A stretch of 64,000 nt of DNA, taken from the NCBI RefSeq assembly GCF_030506305.1, contig NZ_CP119421.1, positions 2,620,501 to 2,684,500 of the forward strand, read 5' to 3'. Made by a program: the position numbers and the translations under genes. This document shows positions 52,245 through 61,377 of this stretch, in pieces. The notes under the pieces were generated by a model. It saw nothing but the letters and a program-made list of their open reading frames with translations, searched no databases and had not been told where the DNA came from. Origin of the DNA: Porifericola rhodea. Lineage in GTDB: Bacteria > Bacteroidota > Bacteroidia > Cytophagales > Cyclobacteriaceae. How positions within the stretch are numbered: the stretch's first letter is position 1; every line of letters starts with the position of its first letter.

Positions 52245-54851
52245 ATGCGCAGAAGAGATGCCGTTAAGGCTCTGGCAATTACTACAGTAACGCCAAAAGT
52301 ATTTTTTAATGGAGCAGCCCAGGCAGCTACGCCTCTCCCAAAAGCTAAAACTGAGAACTTTAACAGCCAGTGGCAACTATGGCCCGATATGCAATGGGCA
52401 GGCCCGGAGTATTGGGGGAACCGCCTGCAAGACTGGGAAATACAATCTGGCAAACTAGTTTGTAATGTGAGTGGAAAAAATCGTGCATTGCATAACCTAT
52501 GTTTTCAGCTCAGCCAGGAGAAAGCAGCCTTTAGCACTGAGCTTGTTGCAGAAATGCTGTCCCCTCATACTAAAAACGAAGGTTATATTGGCTTTAGGAT
52601 TGGAGCAAAAGGTCCTTTTAAGGATTATCGCTCTGCTGCGGTATTTGGTAAAGGACTAGATGTAGGTATCAGCAATCAAGGCAAACTCTTTATAGGTGCC
52701 ACAGAGTCTGAGCAGTCTCTGGATACCAGGCAGCCGCTACACCTTAAGCTTGAAGCTCAGCCCCGACGTAGCGCATATCAGCTTAGCCTTAGTGTGTTGG
52801 ATGCTGATGGGAAAGTACTCGCAGAGCTTAAAACCGATAACATTCCGGCAGATGACTTATACGGAAATATAGCACTCGTCTCCAGCTTTGATGTTCAGGG
52901 AGAAGAAAGTGAGGCTGCGTCTGCCCGTTTTGACCAGTGGAAAATAAGTGGAGCAAAGCTTGTTCATCATCCTGAGCAAACGTATGGGCCTATTTGCTTC
53001 GCGCAATACACTTTGCATAAAAATACGCTTAAGCTTACCGCACAGCTTACACCAGTAGAAGCCATAGAAGGCTACAAAGTAGCCTTGCAGGTTAAAGATA
53101 AAGCTGAGTGGAAGAGTATTCAGGAGAGAGAAATAGATCCTATGGGGCGCAGCGCCCAGTTTAGAATTGATAACTGGCCTTACCAGGAGGCAGTACCTTA
53201 TCGGGTCATGCTAGAGCTCCCCTTGCTGCAAGGCAGGCAGGCTTTTTATTATGAAGGTACCATCGCGAAAGAGCCCACAGATGCCGAGGAGGTGAAAATG
53301 GCAGTGTTTAGCTGTAATGCCGATCATGGTTTTCCAGACCAGGAAGTAGCGACCAACGTTTTAAAGCATCAGCCTGACCTGGCGGTCTTCTTAGGAGATC
53401 AGTACTACGAAGGAAGCGGAGGCTTTGGCATACAAACCTCTCCTTTAGAAAAGGCCACGCTGGACTTTTTGCACAAGTGGTATATGTTTGGATGGTCTTA
53501 TCGCGAAATTTTCAGGCACATTCCTTCTGCCTGCATACCTGATGATCATGATGTATACCACGGTAATGTGTGGGGAGAAAGCGGAAAGCATGCACCTACC
53601 GAAGAGGGCTGGGGCTATGTGGCCCAGGACCAGGGCGGCTATAAAATGCCAGTCAACTGGGTAAATATGGTGCAGCGTACCCAGACCGGACATCTGCCCG
53701 ACCCTTATGACCCTACTCCTGTAAAGCGAGGTATCAATGTTTACTATACGCATTGGAATTACGGAGGCATCAGCATGGCGATACTGGAAGACCGTAAGTT
53801 TAAGTCAGCACCCAAAAATGTTTTGCCTGAAGAGGCTCAGGTAACAAACGGTTTTATACAGAATACAGAGTTTGATATTAAGCAGCATCGTGATATTGAC
53901 GCTGAGCTGCTGGGCGATCGCCAGCTTAAATTCCTGAACGACTGGGCTAGCGATTGGGAGCAGGGTGCCGAGATGAAAGCGGTGCTCTCACAAACCAATT
54001 TCTGCACCGTAGCTACCCTGCCCAAAGGAAGTATTATTGATAAAATTGTACCCAGCCTCACCATCCCCGAAAAAGGAGAATATGTGGAAGGCGATGCCCC
54101 TACTACCGATATGGACTCTAACGGCTGGCCACAGCAGGGTAGGGACAAGGCCGTAAAAGCACTGCGCAAATGTTTCGCCCTGCACATCGCAGGAGATCAG
54201 CATCTGGCCAGTACGGTGCAGTATGGTGTAGATGAGTTTGGTGATGCGGGCTTTGCCTTTGCCGGCCCTGCCCTGAATAACCTCTGGCCACGTCGTTGGT
54301 GGCCTCCACTATCCTCAGATCATCAGCCCCTGAAAGGAAAAGCAGCTTACACGGGTAACTTTCTGGATGGCTTTGGCAACCGCATGACCGTGCATGCGGT
54401 AGCAAATCCGCATCAGAGCTATCGTCAGCCCGCTCGTATCTATGACAGAGGTACGGGCTATGGCATCATCACATTTAACAAACAAGCTCGTAACATGAGC
54501 ATAGAGTGCTGGCCTCGCTATATAGACCCTCAGGCTAATCCTCAGGGGCAATACGAAGGTTGGCCGGTGCAGCTTAAGCAAAGCGATAACTACGGACGTA
54601 AGCCCTATGCCTATCTTCAGGAGATAGAAGTGGAGAGTGCGACAGATCCTGTGGTAGAAGTAATTAATGAAGCAAGTGGAGAGCGTGAGTACATACTCAG
54701 AATCAAGGGGAGGCGCTTCCGCCCTCATGTGTTTGCCGAAGGTAGCTACAGTTTAAAAGTAAGCAGCCCGGAGGATGGAAAGAGCAAAACACTCAGTGGG
54801 CTAGTTGCGTCGGCCACTCCTGCGGATGAAGTTAAAAAGCTAAGCTTGTAG
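52245..54851 (+). CDS. Tat-exported PhoD-like phosphatase with N-terminal lectin-like domain
   Basis: An 868-aa metallophosphoesterase. A twin-arginine signal (MRRRDAVKAL) with a short hydrophobic part. An N-terminal beta-rich LamG-like domain (~60-240) with a linker, then the PhoD-like domain: SCNADHGFP, LAVFLGDQYYEG, IPDDHDVYHGN and HIAGDQHLAST, which supply Asp, Asn and His ligands for iron and calcium. PhoD enzymes release phosphate from organic esters and diesters. The longer layout suggests binding to a polymer. It is followed by a terminator shared with the converging PepSY gene. Confidence 0.85.
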   Translation: MRRRDAVKALAITTVTPKVFFNGAAQAATPLPKAKTENFNSQWQLWPDMQWAGPEYWGNRLQDWEIQSGKLVCNVSGKNRALHNLCFQLSQEKAAFSTELVAEMLSPHTKNEGYIGFRIGAKGPFKDYRSAAVFGKGLDVGISNQGKLFIGATESEQSLDTRQPLHLKLEAQPRRSAYQLSLSVLDADGKVLAELKTDNIPADDLYGNIALVSSFDVQGEESEAASARFDQWKISGAKLVHHPEQTYGPICFAQYTLHKNTLKLTAQLTPVEAIEGYKVALQVKDKAEWKSIQEREIDPMGRSAQFRIDNWPYQEAVPYRVMLELPLLQGRQAFYYEGTIAKEPTDAEEVKMAVFSCNADHGFPDQEVATNVLKHQPDLAVFLGDQYYEGSGGFGIQTSPLEKATLDFLHKWYMFGWSYREIFRHIPSACIPDDHDVYHGNVWGESGKHAPTEEGWGYVAQDQGGYKMPVNWVNMVQRTQTGHLPDPYDPTPVKRGINVYYTHWNYGGISMAILEDRKFKSAPKNVLPEEAQVTNGFIQNTEFDIKQHRDIDAELLGDRQLKFLNDWASDWEQGAEMKAVLSQTNFCTVATLPKGSIIDKIVPSLTIPEKGEYVEGDAPTTDMDSNGWPQQGRDKAVKALRKCFALHIAGDQHLASTVQYGVDEFGDAGFAFAGPALNNLWPRRWWPPLSSDHQPLKGKAAYTGNFLDGFGNRMTVHAVANPHQSYRQPARIYDRGTGYGIITFNKQARNMSIECWPRYIDPQANPQGQYEGWPVQLKQSDNYGRKPYAYLQEIEVESATDPVVEVINEASGEREYILRIKGRRFRPHVFAEGSYSLKVSSPEDGKSKTLSGLVASATPADEVKKLSL

Positions 54852-54864
54852 GGAACAATATCAT

Positions 54865-54900
54865 AAAAAACCCGCCTTGAGTTATCAGGGCGGGTTTATT
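54865..54900. terminator. Bidirectional Rho-independent terminator
   Basis: Arms AACCCGCC (54869-54876) and GGCGGGTT (54889-54896) with a T-run on the right and an A-run on the left, between converging genes. Confidence 0.88.
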
Positions 54901-54915
54901 GGGTTTAAATCTCTT

Positions 54916-56100
54916 TTAGTTTGAGCTTACCAGCTCCTGCTCCTTCCGCAGAGGCTTCTGCCCGCGGGAAGCGTTACCTTTCCTGGACTTTTTCCGGCGG
55001 CCCCACCAGATCATCACCCCGGACACAGGCATACTGGCAATTACCAGACTGGCGATAAATGCAATAATTTTTCCGGTAAGCCCCAGAATAGCACCTCTGT
55101 GAATGTCGTAGTTCATCCTGATTAAGGTGTCTGCAAAACCAGCCTCTTCATACTTGCCTTCATAAGGTCCCTCAGCATCAAGAGGTTCTAGCGTATACTG
55201 GTCGTAATGCTTATAGTCCAGCTTATGGTAAGAGTCAGGGTCGTGGTTGATGAAGGTGTAATAAGAACTGGCCTTATCCTGGGGTATAGAGAAAAACAGA
55301 ATACCGTCAGTAGGCTTTTGAGGCAAAAGTTTTGCCCAGAGAAGGTCTACGCCTTCTTCACTTTGCGCTGCTGCTACCGCTGTAGTATCTGACAAAGGAG
55401 CATGATATTGAGCCATACCATCTCCGCCGCTGGCAAAGTGTACGGTATTGGCAAACCAGTGAATGCCCATAATCATACCGGTTAAAGCCAGTACCAGCCC
55501 TACCGAAAACATGTAGAAACCTAACACATTATGCAGGTCATAGTTAAGTCTGCGCCATTTGGCGTTCCACTTAATGCTAAAGCGCTGCTTGAGGGCCTTT
55601 TTGTTTTTAGGCCACCACAATATGATACCGCTAATTAGCATAATGGCAAAGATAAGCGTGCCATAGGCGACTACAGGCTGCCCAATAGCAGGAGGCAGCC
55701 ACAGGTAATAGTGCCCATGAATCATAATATGGAAGAAGTCGGCCTCTTCGTCGGTCACTTTAATTACCTTACCATTGTAGGGGTTAATGTGCACCATATA
55801 AAAGTGCTCAGGTTCCATGCCCCAAAACCATACCGCTGCTGCTTTATCCTCTTCTGTATAGATAACGTTTTTTGGGATATCCTCAGTATCCAGTGCCTCC
55901 TGTGCAATACGCATTAGCTGGCTGGGAGGGAGCAGTTGTGCCTCTTCTTGAGCTTCTATGTTGCGGAAGGAGTAAGTAATACTCTTAATCTCATCTTCAA
56001 AAGCAATGAGGCAGCCGGTAACGGCCACTATAAACACAATTAGCCCGGATGCGAATCCGAGCCAAAGGTGTAGTTTTCCTACAATTTTTTTAAAAGTCAT
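54916..56100 (-). CDS. PepSY-associated transmembrane protein (iron-uptake partner)
   Basis: A 394-aa inner-membrane protein with about four transmembrane helices: near 10-32 (LGFASGLIVFIVAVTGCLIAF), ~140-160, ~190-215 and ~340-365. Two PepSY-type domains lie between them. Relatives are linked with siderophore and heme receptors and probably reduce or release iron in the periplasm. It follows the TonB receptor by 2 bp, so it is in one operon. The C-terminus is very basic. Confidence 0.85.
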   Translation of the reverse strand: MTFKKIVGKLHLWLGFASGLIVFIVAVTGCLIAFEDEIKSITYSFRNIEAQEEAQLLPPSQLMRIAQEALDTEDIPKNVIYTEEDKAAAVWFWGMEPEHFYMVHINPYNGKVIKVTDEEADFFHIMIHGHYYLWLPPAIGQPVVAYGTLIFAIMLISGIILWWPKNKKALKQRFSIKWNAKWRRLNYDLHNVLGFYMFSVGLVLALTGMIMGIHWFANTVHFASGGDGMAQYHAPLSDTTAVAAAQSEEGVDLLWAKLLPQKPTDGILFFSIPQDKASSYYTFINHDPDSYHKLDYKHYDQYTLEPLDAEGPYEGKYEEAGFADTLIRMNYDIHRGAILGLTGKIIAFIASLVIASMPVSGVMIWWGRRKKSRKGNASRGQKPLRKEQELVSSN

Positions 56101-56102
56101 AG

Positions 56103-58475
56103 TTAAAATTTATAGCCTAAAGACAAACGAAAGTTTCTTGGCGGCTCTGTTTGCCAGTAATAATAAGTGCTGTATGCAGAACCAGAGTATAAGTATTCGT
56201 CTAAAATGTTATTGACATTCAGTGCTACATTAAATTTTTCATTTTGCCAGGAAATAGCCCCATCCAGACGGAAGTAGTCCGGCAAAGCCTCCTGACCAGA
56301 GCTACCTGCCCACGACCAGGTAGAGCGCTCAACCTGCCATTGGTAGCCTAAAGAGAGTCCTAATCCCTGAATCAGCTTACTATTGAAGCGATAGTTTAGC
56401 CAGCCATTGGTAAGGTGCTTGGCAAAGCCCGGCACAGGGTTGCCTATATTGGCTTCTACTACATCTTCAGTAATTTCTGAGTCAGTCAGGGCGTAGTTCC
56501 ATACCAGAGTTAAGCCCGGTACTATCTCCCCTTTAATATCCAGTTCTATACCGGAGGTTTGAGTTTGCCCGATTTGCACATAGTAGCTGATGCCTGTTTC
56601 TTCATCAAACTGCGACTGGGCTACATTATTTTTAGTAATGCGGTATAGAGCCAGGGTAGAGTTCCAGCGGCCATCAAACCAGTCTTTCTTCAGGCCAAAC
56701 TCAACATTATTACCAGTGACAGGCTCCAGACCTTTACCATCTAAAGTATTGCCTACCTGCGGCAGAAAAGCCTGATCGTAGAGGGCATAGATAGAGGTCA
56801 TAGGGTCTACAGAAATGCTTAAGCCGGTGCGAGGAGTAAATTTGGTGTTTTCTGTAATATTGGTGTACTGATTATCGGTACTACTGGTAAGTCTACCAGC
56901 CAAAGTAAGGCGCAGCCTTTCATCCCAGAAGTGCAGCTCGTCTTGTAGGTATATGCCCGAATAGGTCTGGCTCAGAATATTGCTGCCCGCGCGCTGGCGC
57001 AAGCTGCGAGAGCGGTCAAACTGAGGCAGGGAGTCCATAGGCACATAATGGACAGGGTTATAAATATTAAATGTGGTAGGGCCATTCAGGGTAGCACTCT
57101 GGTTCCAGTCCGCAATGTAGCGCTTGGAGCCCAGGTCCAGGCCTCCCAGTATTTTATGAGTAATGCCCCCGGTCTGTACCTCTCCATTTACATAGAACTG
57201 CCCGAATTTGCCGATGTTGAGAGCATCCCAGATGCTCATGGTACGCTGCATATCTCCGGCTTCATCTACTCCGGCAATCCAGAAGGAACTACCACTGGCT
57301 TCATAATTAAAATATGCCAGTTGTCCGCTAAGTTTCCAGTTGTCGGCCAGCTGGTGCTCTAAAAGCAGGAAGGTGCTATGGTCATGTACGGTAGAAGGAT
57401 CCAGGTTTGGCTCGGCAATGGTAAAATCCAGAGGCAGATCAGCATAGCCATTAGCAGAAAAAACATAAGCTGAACCTATTGGAGAAGTTTGTGCGTACTG
57501 ATAGGTGTACTCAGCGGTGAGCGAGGTACGATCATCTATCTGGTATTTAATCACCGGAGCTACCGTATAACGGTTGTTATATTCGTAAGGGCGGTGCGAG
57601 CCTTTGGTTTGCCCCATCAGGTTAAGGCGATACAGCAGTCTGCCATCTTCGCTAAGCTTACCATCCAGGTCGGTAGTAGCCCGGTAAGTATCAAAGCTAC
57701 CTACTGTAAGCGTGGCTTCTCCGCGGGTAACACCACTAGGCTTTTTGGTGACCACATTATAAAACCCGCTGGGTTCTCCATTAGCCATCATAAATCCCGC
57801 CGGGCCCTTCACAAATTCAATACGTTCTACAAAAGACATATCTTCGGTAAGCGGGCCCCAGCTTGACTGTACATTCATACCGTTTCTAAAAGGAGCAATG
57901 CGCGAACCTCTCATGTTTAGTCGGGCATAGTTGTCCCAGTGCTCCAATCGGGTTACTCCACTTACATTACGAGAAACTCCCTCCAGCATGTCAAAGATTC
58001 GCTGATCCTGTAGCATCTCCCGGTTAATCACCTGTATGTTTTGAGGTACTTCCAACAGGGGTGTTTGTATACGTAGGCTGGTAGAAGGAACATCTACTTT
58101 GTACTGGGCAGCCTGTCCCTGTACTTCTATCCCGCTTAGCTCGGTGGCAGACTCACTCAGCTGAAGCTGTAGTGCAGTGGTTTCTCCGGCTTTTACCGTA
58201 ACATTTCTTTTTTGTGTGGTATAGCCTACCGAAGAGGCTACCAGTGTATAACTTCCCTCAGCTACTCTGGAAAGTGTAAAGCTACCATCGGCCGATGTAG
58301 ATGTACCCTGGCTGGTGCCTTCTAAAGCAATATTTATATTAGCTAAGGGCTCACCTTTGGGCGATTGTACGCTTCCGCTGATGTTCCCGTAAGACTGAGC
58401 CACAGCAAAATGAGATAGCCAGCTCAGACACACACACAAGGATAGTGTTAATAAGTGTGTAGATATTTTATTCAT
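56103..58475 (-). CDS. TonB-dependent siderophore-type receptor
   Basis: A 790-aa outer-membrane receptor. Signal peptide ~1-26 (ending FAVAQ). A carboxypeptidase-D-like domain at ~30-110 (GNISGSVQSPKGEPLANINI), then a plug (~125-240) with QDQRIFDMLEGVSRNVSGV, and a barrel to the terminal FRLSLGYKF. It is likely a ferric-siderophore receptor, the first gene of an operon with the PepSY protein. No sigma/FecR pair is next to it. An inverted repeat about 90 bp upstream may be its control site. Confidence 0.9.
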   Translation of the reverse strand: MNKISTHLLTLSLCVCLSWLSHFAVAQSYGNISGSVQSPKGEPLANINIALEGTSQGTSTSADGSFTLSRVAEGSYTLVASSVGYTTQKRNVTVKAGETTALQLQLSESATELSGIEVQGQAAQYKVDVPSTSLRIQTPLLEVPQNIQVINREMLQDQRIFDMLEGVSRNVSGVTRLEHWDNYARLNMRGSRIAPFRNGMNVQSSWGPLTEDMSFVERIEFVKGPAGFMMANGEPSGFYNVVTKKPSGVTRGEATLTVGSFDTYRATTDLDGKLSEDGRLLYRLNLMGQTKGSHRPYEYNNRYTVAPVIKYQIDDRTSLTAEYTYQYAQTSPIGSAYVFSANGYADLPLDFTIAEPNLDPSTVHDHSTFLLLEHQLADNWKLSGQLAYFNYEASGSSFWIAGVDEAGDMQRTMSIWDALNIGKFGQFYVNGEVQTGGITHKILGGLDLGSKRYIADWNQSATLNGPTTFNIYNPVHYVPMDSLPQFDRSRSLRQRAGSNILSQTYSGIYLQDELHFWDERLRLTLAGRLTSSTDNQYTNITENTKFTPRTGLSISVDPMTSIYALYDQAFLPQVGNTLDGKGLEPVTGNNVEFGLKKDWFDGRWNSTLALYRITKNNVAQSQFDEETGISYYVQIGQTQTSGIELDIKGEIVPGLTLVWNYALTDSEITEDVVEANIGNPVPGFAKHLTNGWLNYRFNSKLIQGLGLSLGYQWQVERSTWSWAGSSGQEALPDYFRLDGAISWQNEKFNVALNVNNILDEYLYSGSAYSTYYYWQTEPPRNFRLSLGYKF

Positions 58476-58562
58476 TGTTCTATTTAGACTGATTTTAAAT
58501 TAATGCAAAGCTAAATGCTCTGTACAAAAGCATCAATCGCTGGTAGTAGTTAATCTTAATAG

Positions 58563-58593
58563 CTAGTATTAGTAGGAAAGTAGCTAATACTAG
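58563..58593. promoter_or_regulatory. Inverted repeat, candidate operator for the TonB receptor
   Basis: CTAGTATTAG (58563-58572) and its perfect reverse complement CTAATACTAG (58584-58593), with an 11-bp spacer. Their centres are 21 bp apart, two helical turns. Sits 88 bp upstream of the receptor start, in the gap to the small gene. The flanks (TAG before, TAGG after) also repeat directly. Confidence 0.55.
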
Positions 58594-58633
58594 TAGGGTC
58601 TATCTGAAAAAAGGGAGGAAAGGAGAGGTAGGG

Positions 58634-58662
58634 AAACAAAAAAGGAAGCCACTTGGGCTTCC
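58634..58662 (-). terminator. Rho-independent terminator after the small gene
   Basis: Minus-strand stem, arms 58656-58662 and 58644-58650 (GGAAGCC/GGCTTCC), followed by a T-rich run at 58634-58643. Confidence 0.8.
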
Positions 58663-58690
58663 CTCCGGGTTTGATTAGTATTTCTTTTTC

Positions 58691-58909
58691 TCAGGATGCG
58701 TTGGCATTAGCAAACCAAGGCTCCTGACTGGATGTACGGGACAGTGTGTGTGGATGAAGCCCTTTCTCTATAAGCCAGCTTTCTAACTGTTGAGCTTCCT
58801 GAGCGTGTAGTGCGTTAAGCGCTTTGCGATACTCTTTTGTGAGTAATTGAGGATCAAAGCTCACTTTTTCAAGAATCAACTTGTAATAGTCTAAAAAAGA
58901 GGTTTTCAT
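58691..58909 (-). CDS. Small conserved Cytophagales protein, 72 aa
   Basis: A 72-aa acidic/basic helical protein starting MKTSFLDYYKLILEKVSFD, a motif I recall in many Cytophagales genomes. No function known. No membrane segment. The frame allows an earlier start (58930), but the conserved start is ATG 58909. It is 96 bp downstream of hsp20 on the same strand; a joint heat-shock transcript is possible. Confidence 0.7.
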   Translation of the reverse strand: MKTSFLDYYKLILEKVSFDPQLLTKEYRKALNALHAQEAQQLESWLIEKGLHPHTLSRTSSQEPWFANANAS

Positions 58910-59005
58910 AGGGCGTTTCATTTTAATCATTCACTAACTTAACAAAAAAAATTAGGTTATAAAACTCTTTGCAGAATTTTATAACCCTTTTTTACAAAAT
59001 TACTT

Positions 59006-59446
59006 CTATGATATTTTGATTGTGCGTGCAGGCTTACGTCTGGCTTCTTCCCGTTTAGGGATCATCAGCTTGAGCACACCTTCTTCATATTTTGCTTTTA
59101 TCTTGTCTTCTTCCACAGTTTCGGGCAGTCGGAATGAGCGCTGGAACGACTGATAGCTAAACTCTCTTCGGGTATACCTGCCCTTTTCTTCCTCGTTATG
59201 CTCATGCTTCACCTCCGAAGAGATAGTAAGCAGCTCATTGTCTAGCTCTATCTTAAAATCTTCTTTCTTCATGCCCGGAGCGGCCATTTCTACCCAAAAG
59301 TCATTATCTGTCTCCTGAATATTGACCTTCGGAATGGTCGTATTGGTGTTAGAGAAAGAAGGCCAGTCAAATAAATCTCTGGTTAAAAAATCATCAAAAA
59401 ACTGTGATAATGGAGCGTACCCATTTTCTCTTTTAACAAGTGTCAT
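59006..59446 (-). CDS. Hsp20 small heat-shock protein
   Basis: A 146-aa chaperone of the alpha-crystallin family that holds unfolded proteins as an oligomer. The ACD runs ~45-140 with IQETDNDFWVEMAAPGM, KEDFKIELDNELLTIS and the C-terminal VLKLMIPKREEAR; a short IKIS tail follows. ATG 59446 (MTLVKRENGY) is the usual family start; the frame extends to 59473. It is divergent from an esterase gene. Confidence 0.92.
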   Translation of the reverse strand: MTLVKRENGYAPLSQFFDDFLTRDLFDWPSFSNTNTTIPKVNIQETDNDFWVEMAAPGMKKEDFKIELDNELLTISSEVKHEHNEEEKGRYTRREFSYQSFQRSFRLPETVEEDKIKAKYEEGVLKLMIPKREEARRKPARTIKIS

Positions 59447-59745
59447 CGTTTCATTCGCTTTTAGGTTAAACATTAAACTTAGAACGTCACCTGATTAGGC
59501 GTTAAAACATTTAGCAACAAGTCAAACAAAACTTAGATCATGATCTACAAATTTGTATTCAATCCCTATACCATTTCAAAATATTAAAAATTTGCTATAC
59601 TTTCAAGTTAAAAAAATGTCAAATTGTCATTAGAGCTGCCAAAATGAAGTGAATATGATTACAAAATGACAGCACCTGCCTGTTTAAATGCAAATATTTT
59701 AAGTCAGGCTACTTATCTTCATAGCAGAACACCTAAACTATAAAT
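59447..59745. other. 299-bp divergent intergenic region
   Basis: Between hsp20 and the esterase. It contains a 14-bp perfect palindrome at 59534-59547. The rest is AT-rich with a TGTCAAATTGTCA repeat near 59616. No gene seen. Confidence 0.5.
59534..59547. promoter_or_regulatory. 14-bp perfect palindrome upstream of hsp20
   Basis: TAGATCATGATCTA is a perfect 14-bp palindrome, 87 bp upstream of the hsp20 start, in the divergent region. Its position suits an operator. No known regulator is matched. Confidence 0.45.
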
Positions 59746-60597
59746 ATGCATTATACATTACTTTTAAGCCTGAGCCTGATAAGTCTCCTGGTATTTCCGG
59801 CCCGTGCGCAACAGGCTGAGCCCGACCTCTCCGGGATTAAAACCGTATACAATCTACCTTATAAAAGCGGTCAGCAGCTCAGCGCTTATGAGAAAGAACG
59901 CGCTTACCTGGATCTGTACCTGCCCGAAGGGCAAAGCGATTTTCCGGTGCTGGTCTGGCTACATGGAGGCGGCCTTAAAATCAATTCCAAAGATTCGCTG
60001 GAGTCTCGTATTGTAGGCATTCGTATGGCCAAAGAGGGCGTAGGTGTGGCCATTATTAACTACCGACTCTCTCCCGAAGGGCAGTACCCAGATTATATAG
60101 AAGATGTAGCAGCGGCTACGGCCTGGGTGCATCAGCATATTAAGGAGTACCAGGGAAATCCCGAAAAGCTCTACCTGGGCGGGCATTCCGCCGGAGGCTA
60201 TCTGGCAGCTATCGCTACTCTGGATGCCAGCTACCTTCAGGCTTATGATATGCAGCCGGGTACGTTAGAGGGTATCATCTGTATTAGTGGGCAAATGGAC
60301 AGCCACAATACCGTAAAGGAAGAAAAAGGTATAGCGGCAGAAGAAAAAATTATTGACGCCTCCGCTCCACTCTACCATACCGCTACCGATGTGCCTCCCT
60401 TTCTGATACTATATGCCGATGACGACATACCGGGTAGAGGAGCTATCAATGAAGAATTTGCCAGAGCCATGAAAAAGGCGGGGCATAAGCTTAAAATTAA
60501 AGAGCTGAAGAATAAAGACCACCTGAGCATAGTCATGGAGATTATGGAACCTAAAGATGCTACCGCCCGACAGATGCTCAGCTTTATTAAAAAGTAG
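59746..60597 (+). CDS. Secreted alpha/beta hydrolase (BD-FAE-like esterase)
   Basis: A 283-aa esterase with a signal peptide (~1-22, ending ARAQ). The HGGG oxyanion motif appears in WLHGGGLKINS, the nucleophile in GHSAGGYLAA, and the Asp near YADDDIP; the catalytic His is in NKDHLSIV. It belongs to the hormone-sensitive-lipase/BD-FAE type that cleaves feruloyl or acetyl esters from plant or algal polysaccharide. The substrate is unknown. Confidence 0.83.
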   Translation: MHYTLLLSLSLISLLVFPARAQQAEPDLSGIKTVYNLPYKSGQQLSAYEKERAYLDLYLPEGQSDFPVLVWLHGGGLKINSKDSLESRIVGIRMAKEGVGVAIINYRLSPEGQYPDYIEDVAAATAWVHQHIKEYQGNPEKLYLGGHSAGGYLAAIATLDASYLQAYDMQPGTLEGIICISGQMDSHNTVKEEKGIAAEEKIIDASAPLYHTATDVPPFLILYADDDIPGRGAINEEFARAMKKAGHKLKIKELKNKDHLSIVMEIMEPKDATARQMLSFIKK

Positions 60598-60606
60598 ACT
60601 AATAGC

Positions 60607-60637
60607 AAAGGTGCAGTCATTAGCTGCACCTTTACTT
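60607..60637 (+). terminator. Terminator-like hairpin after the esterase
   Basis: Arms AAAGGTGCA (60607-60615) and TGCACCTTT (60625-60633), with a weak T-run. It lies between converging genes and may work in both directions. Confidence 0.6.
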
Positions 60638-60664
60638 ATGTTGACACACACATCTCCTTAAAGT

Positions 60665-61156
60665 TTATGCTTCATAGGCTTCTTTTAAAGTTTGTACATC
60701 CAGTTTAATCATTTTGAGCATAGCCTCATTTACACGGGCGGCGCGTTCAGGCTCTTCGGATTGCATCAGCTCTCCTAGTATGCGGGGTACAATCTGCCAC
60801 GACAATCCGTAGCGGTCTTTGAGCCAGCCGCATCTCTCCGGCTGCCCTCCCCCTTCCAGCAGCTTATCCCACAGCTCATCTACCTCCTGCTGGGTATCGC
60901 AGCTTACAAAAAGTGAGATCGCCGGACTAAAGCTGAAGTGCGGCCCCCCGTTCAGGCCCATCAGAGCTAAGCCGTTAAGTTCAAAGCTCACTATAGTAGG
61001 CTGTACCGGCTGACCCTGTACTCTGGCTTTGGGGTGTATAGAGGTAATTTTAGAATTGGGAAAGATAGAAGTGTAAAAGCGAGCGGCTTCCTCAGCCTGA
61101 TGATCAAACCAGAGGAAGGGGGTAATCTGCTGACTGTTTGCCTGAGTTTGTACCAT
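60665..61156 (-). CDS. VOC-family protein (PhnB-like)
   Basis: A 163-aa protein of the glyoxalase/bleomycin-resistance (VOC) superfamily, PhnB-like subgroup. Motifs are QITPFLWFDHQAEEAARFY, EVDELWDKLLEGG and GWLKDRYGLSWQIVP. It is cytosolic with no signal peptide. PhnB-like proteins are of unknown function despite a methyltransferase name in databases. It is a single gene. Confidence 0.88.
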   Translation of the reverse strand: MVQTQANSQQITPFLWFDHQAEEAARFYTSIFPNSKITSIHPKARVQGQPVQPTIVSFELNGLALMGLNGGPHFSFSPAISLFVSCDTQQEVDELWDKLLEGGGQPERCGWLKDRYGLSWQIVPRILGELMQSEEPERAARVNEAMLKMIKLDVQTLKEAYEA

Positions 61157-61254
61157 AATAAAAACATTTTGTGATCAGTGTTGCGCATGTATGCTGCTCT
61201 AAATACTGACACTAAGGTACAGCCTTGTACAAAAAAGTGAGATGGCTGATAACG

Positions 61255-61288
61255 GCAATAAAAAGGGGAATCCCGACAACTCCCCCTT
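61255..61288 (-). terminator. Rho-independent terminator after the 61378 gene
   Basis: Minus-strand stem, arms 61283-61288 and 61263-61268 (AAGGGG/CCCCTT), followed by T's at 61255-61262. It lies 90 bp past the stop. Confidence 0.55.
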
Positions 61289-61377
61289 AGGTTGGCAGGC
61301 GGCCCCTGCCTATGTCTGCTTCTGATAAAAACGGATGCCAAACCCGCTTGCTGGTAAATCTACAGAGCCAGCTATGG

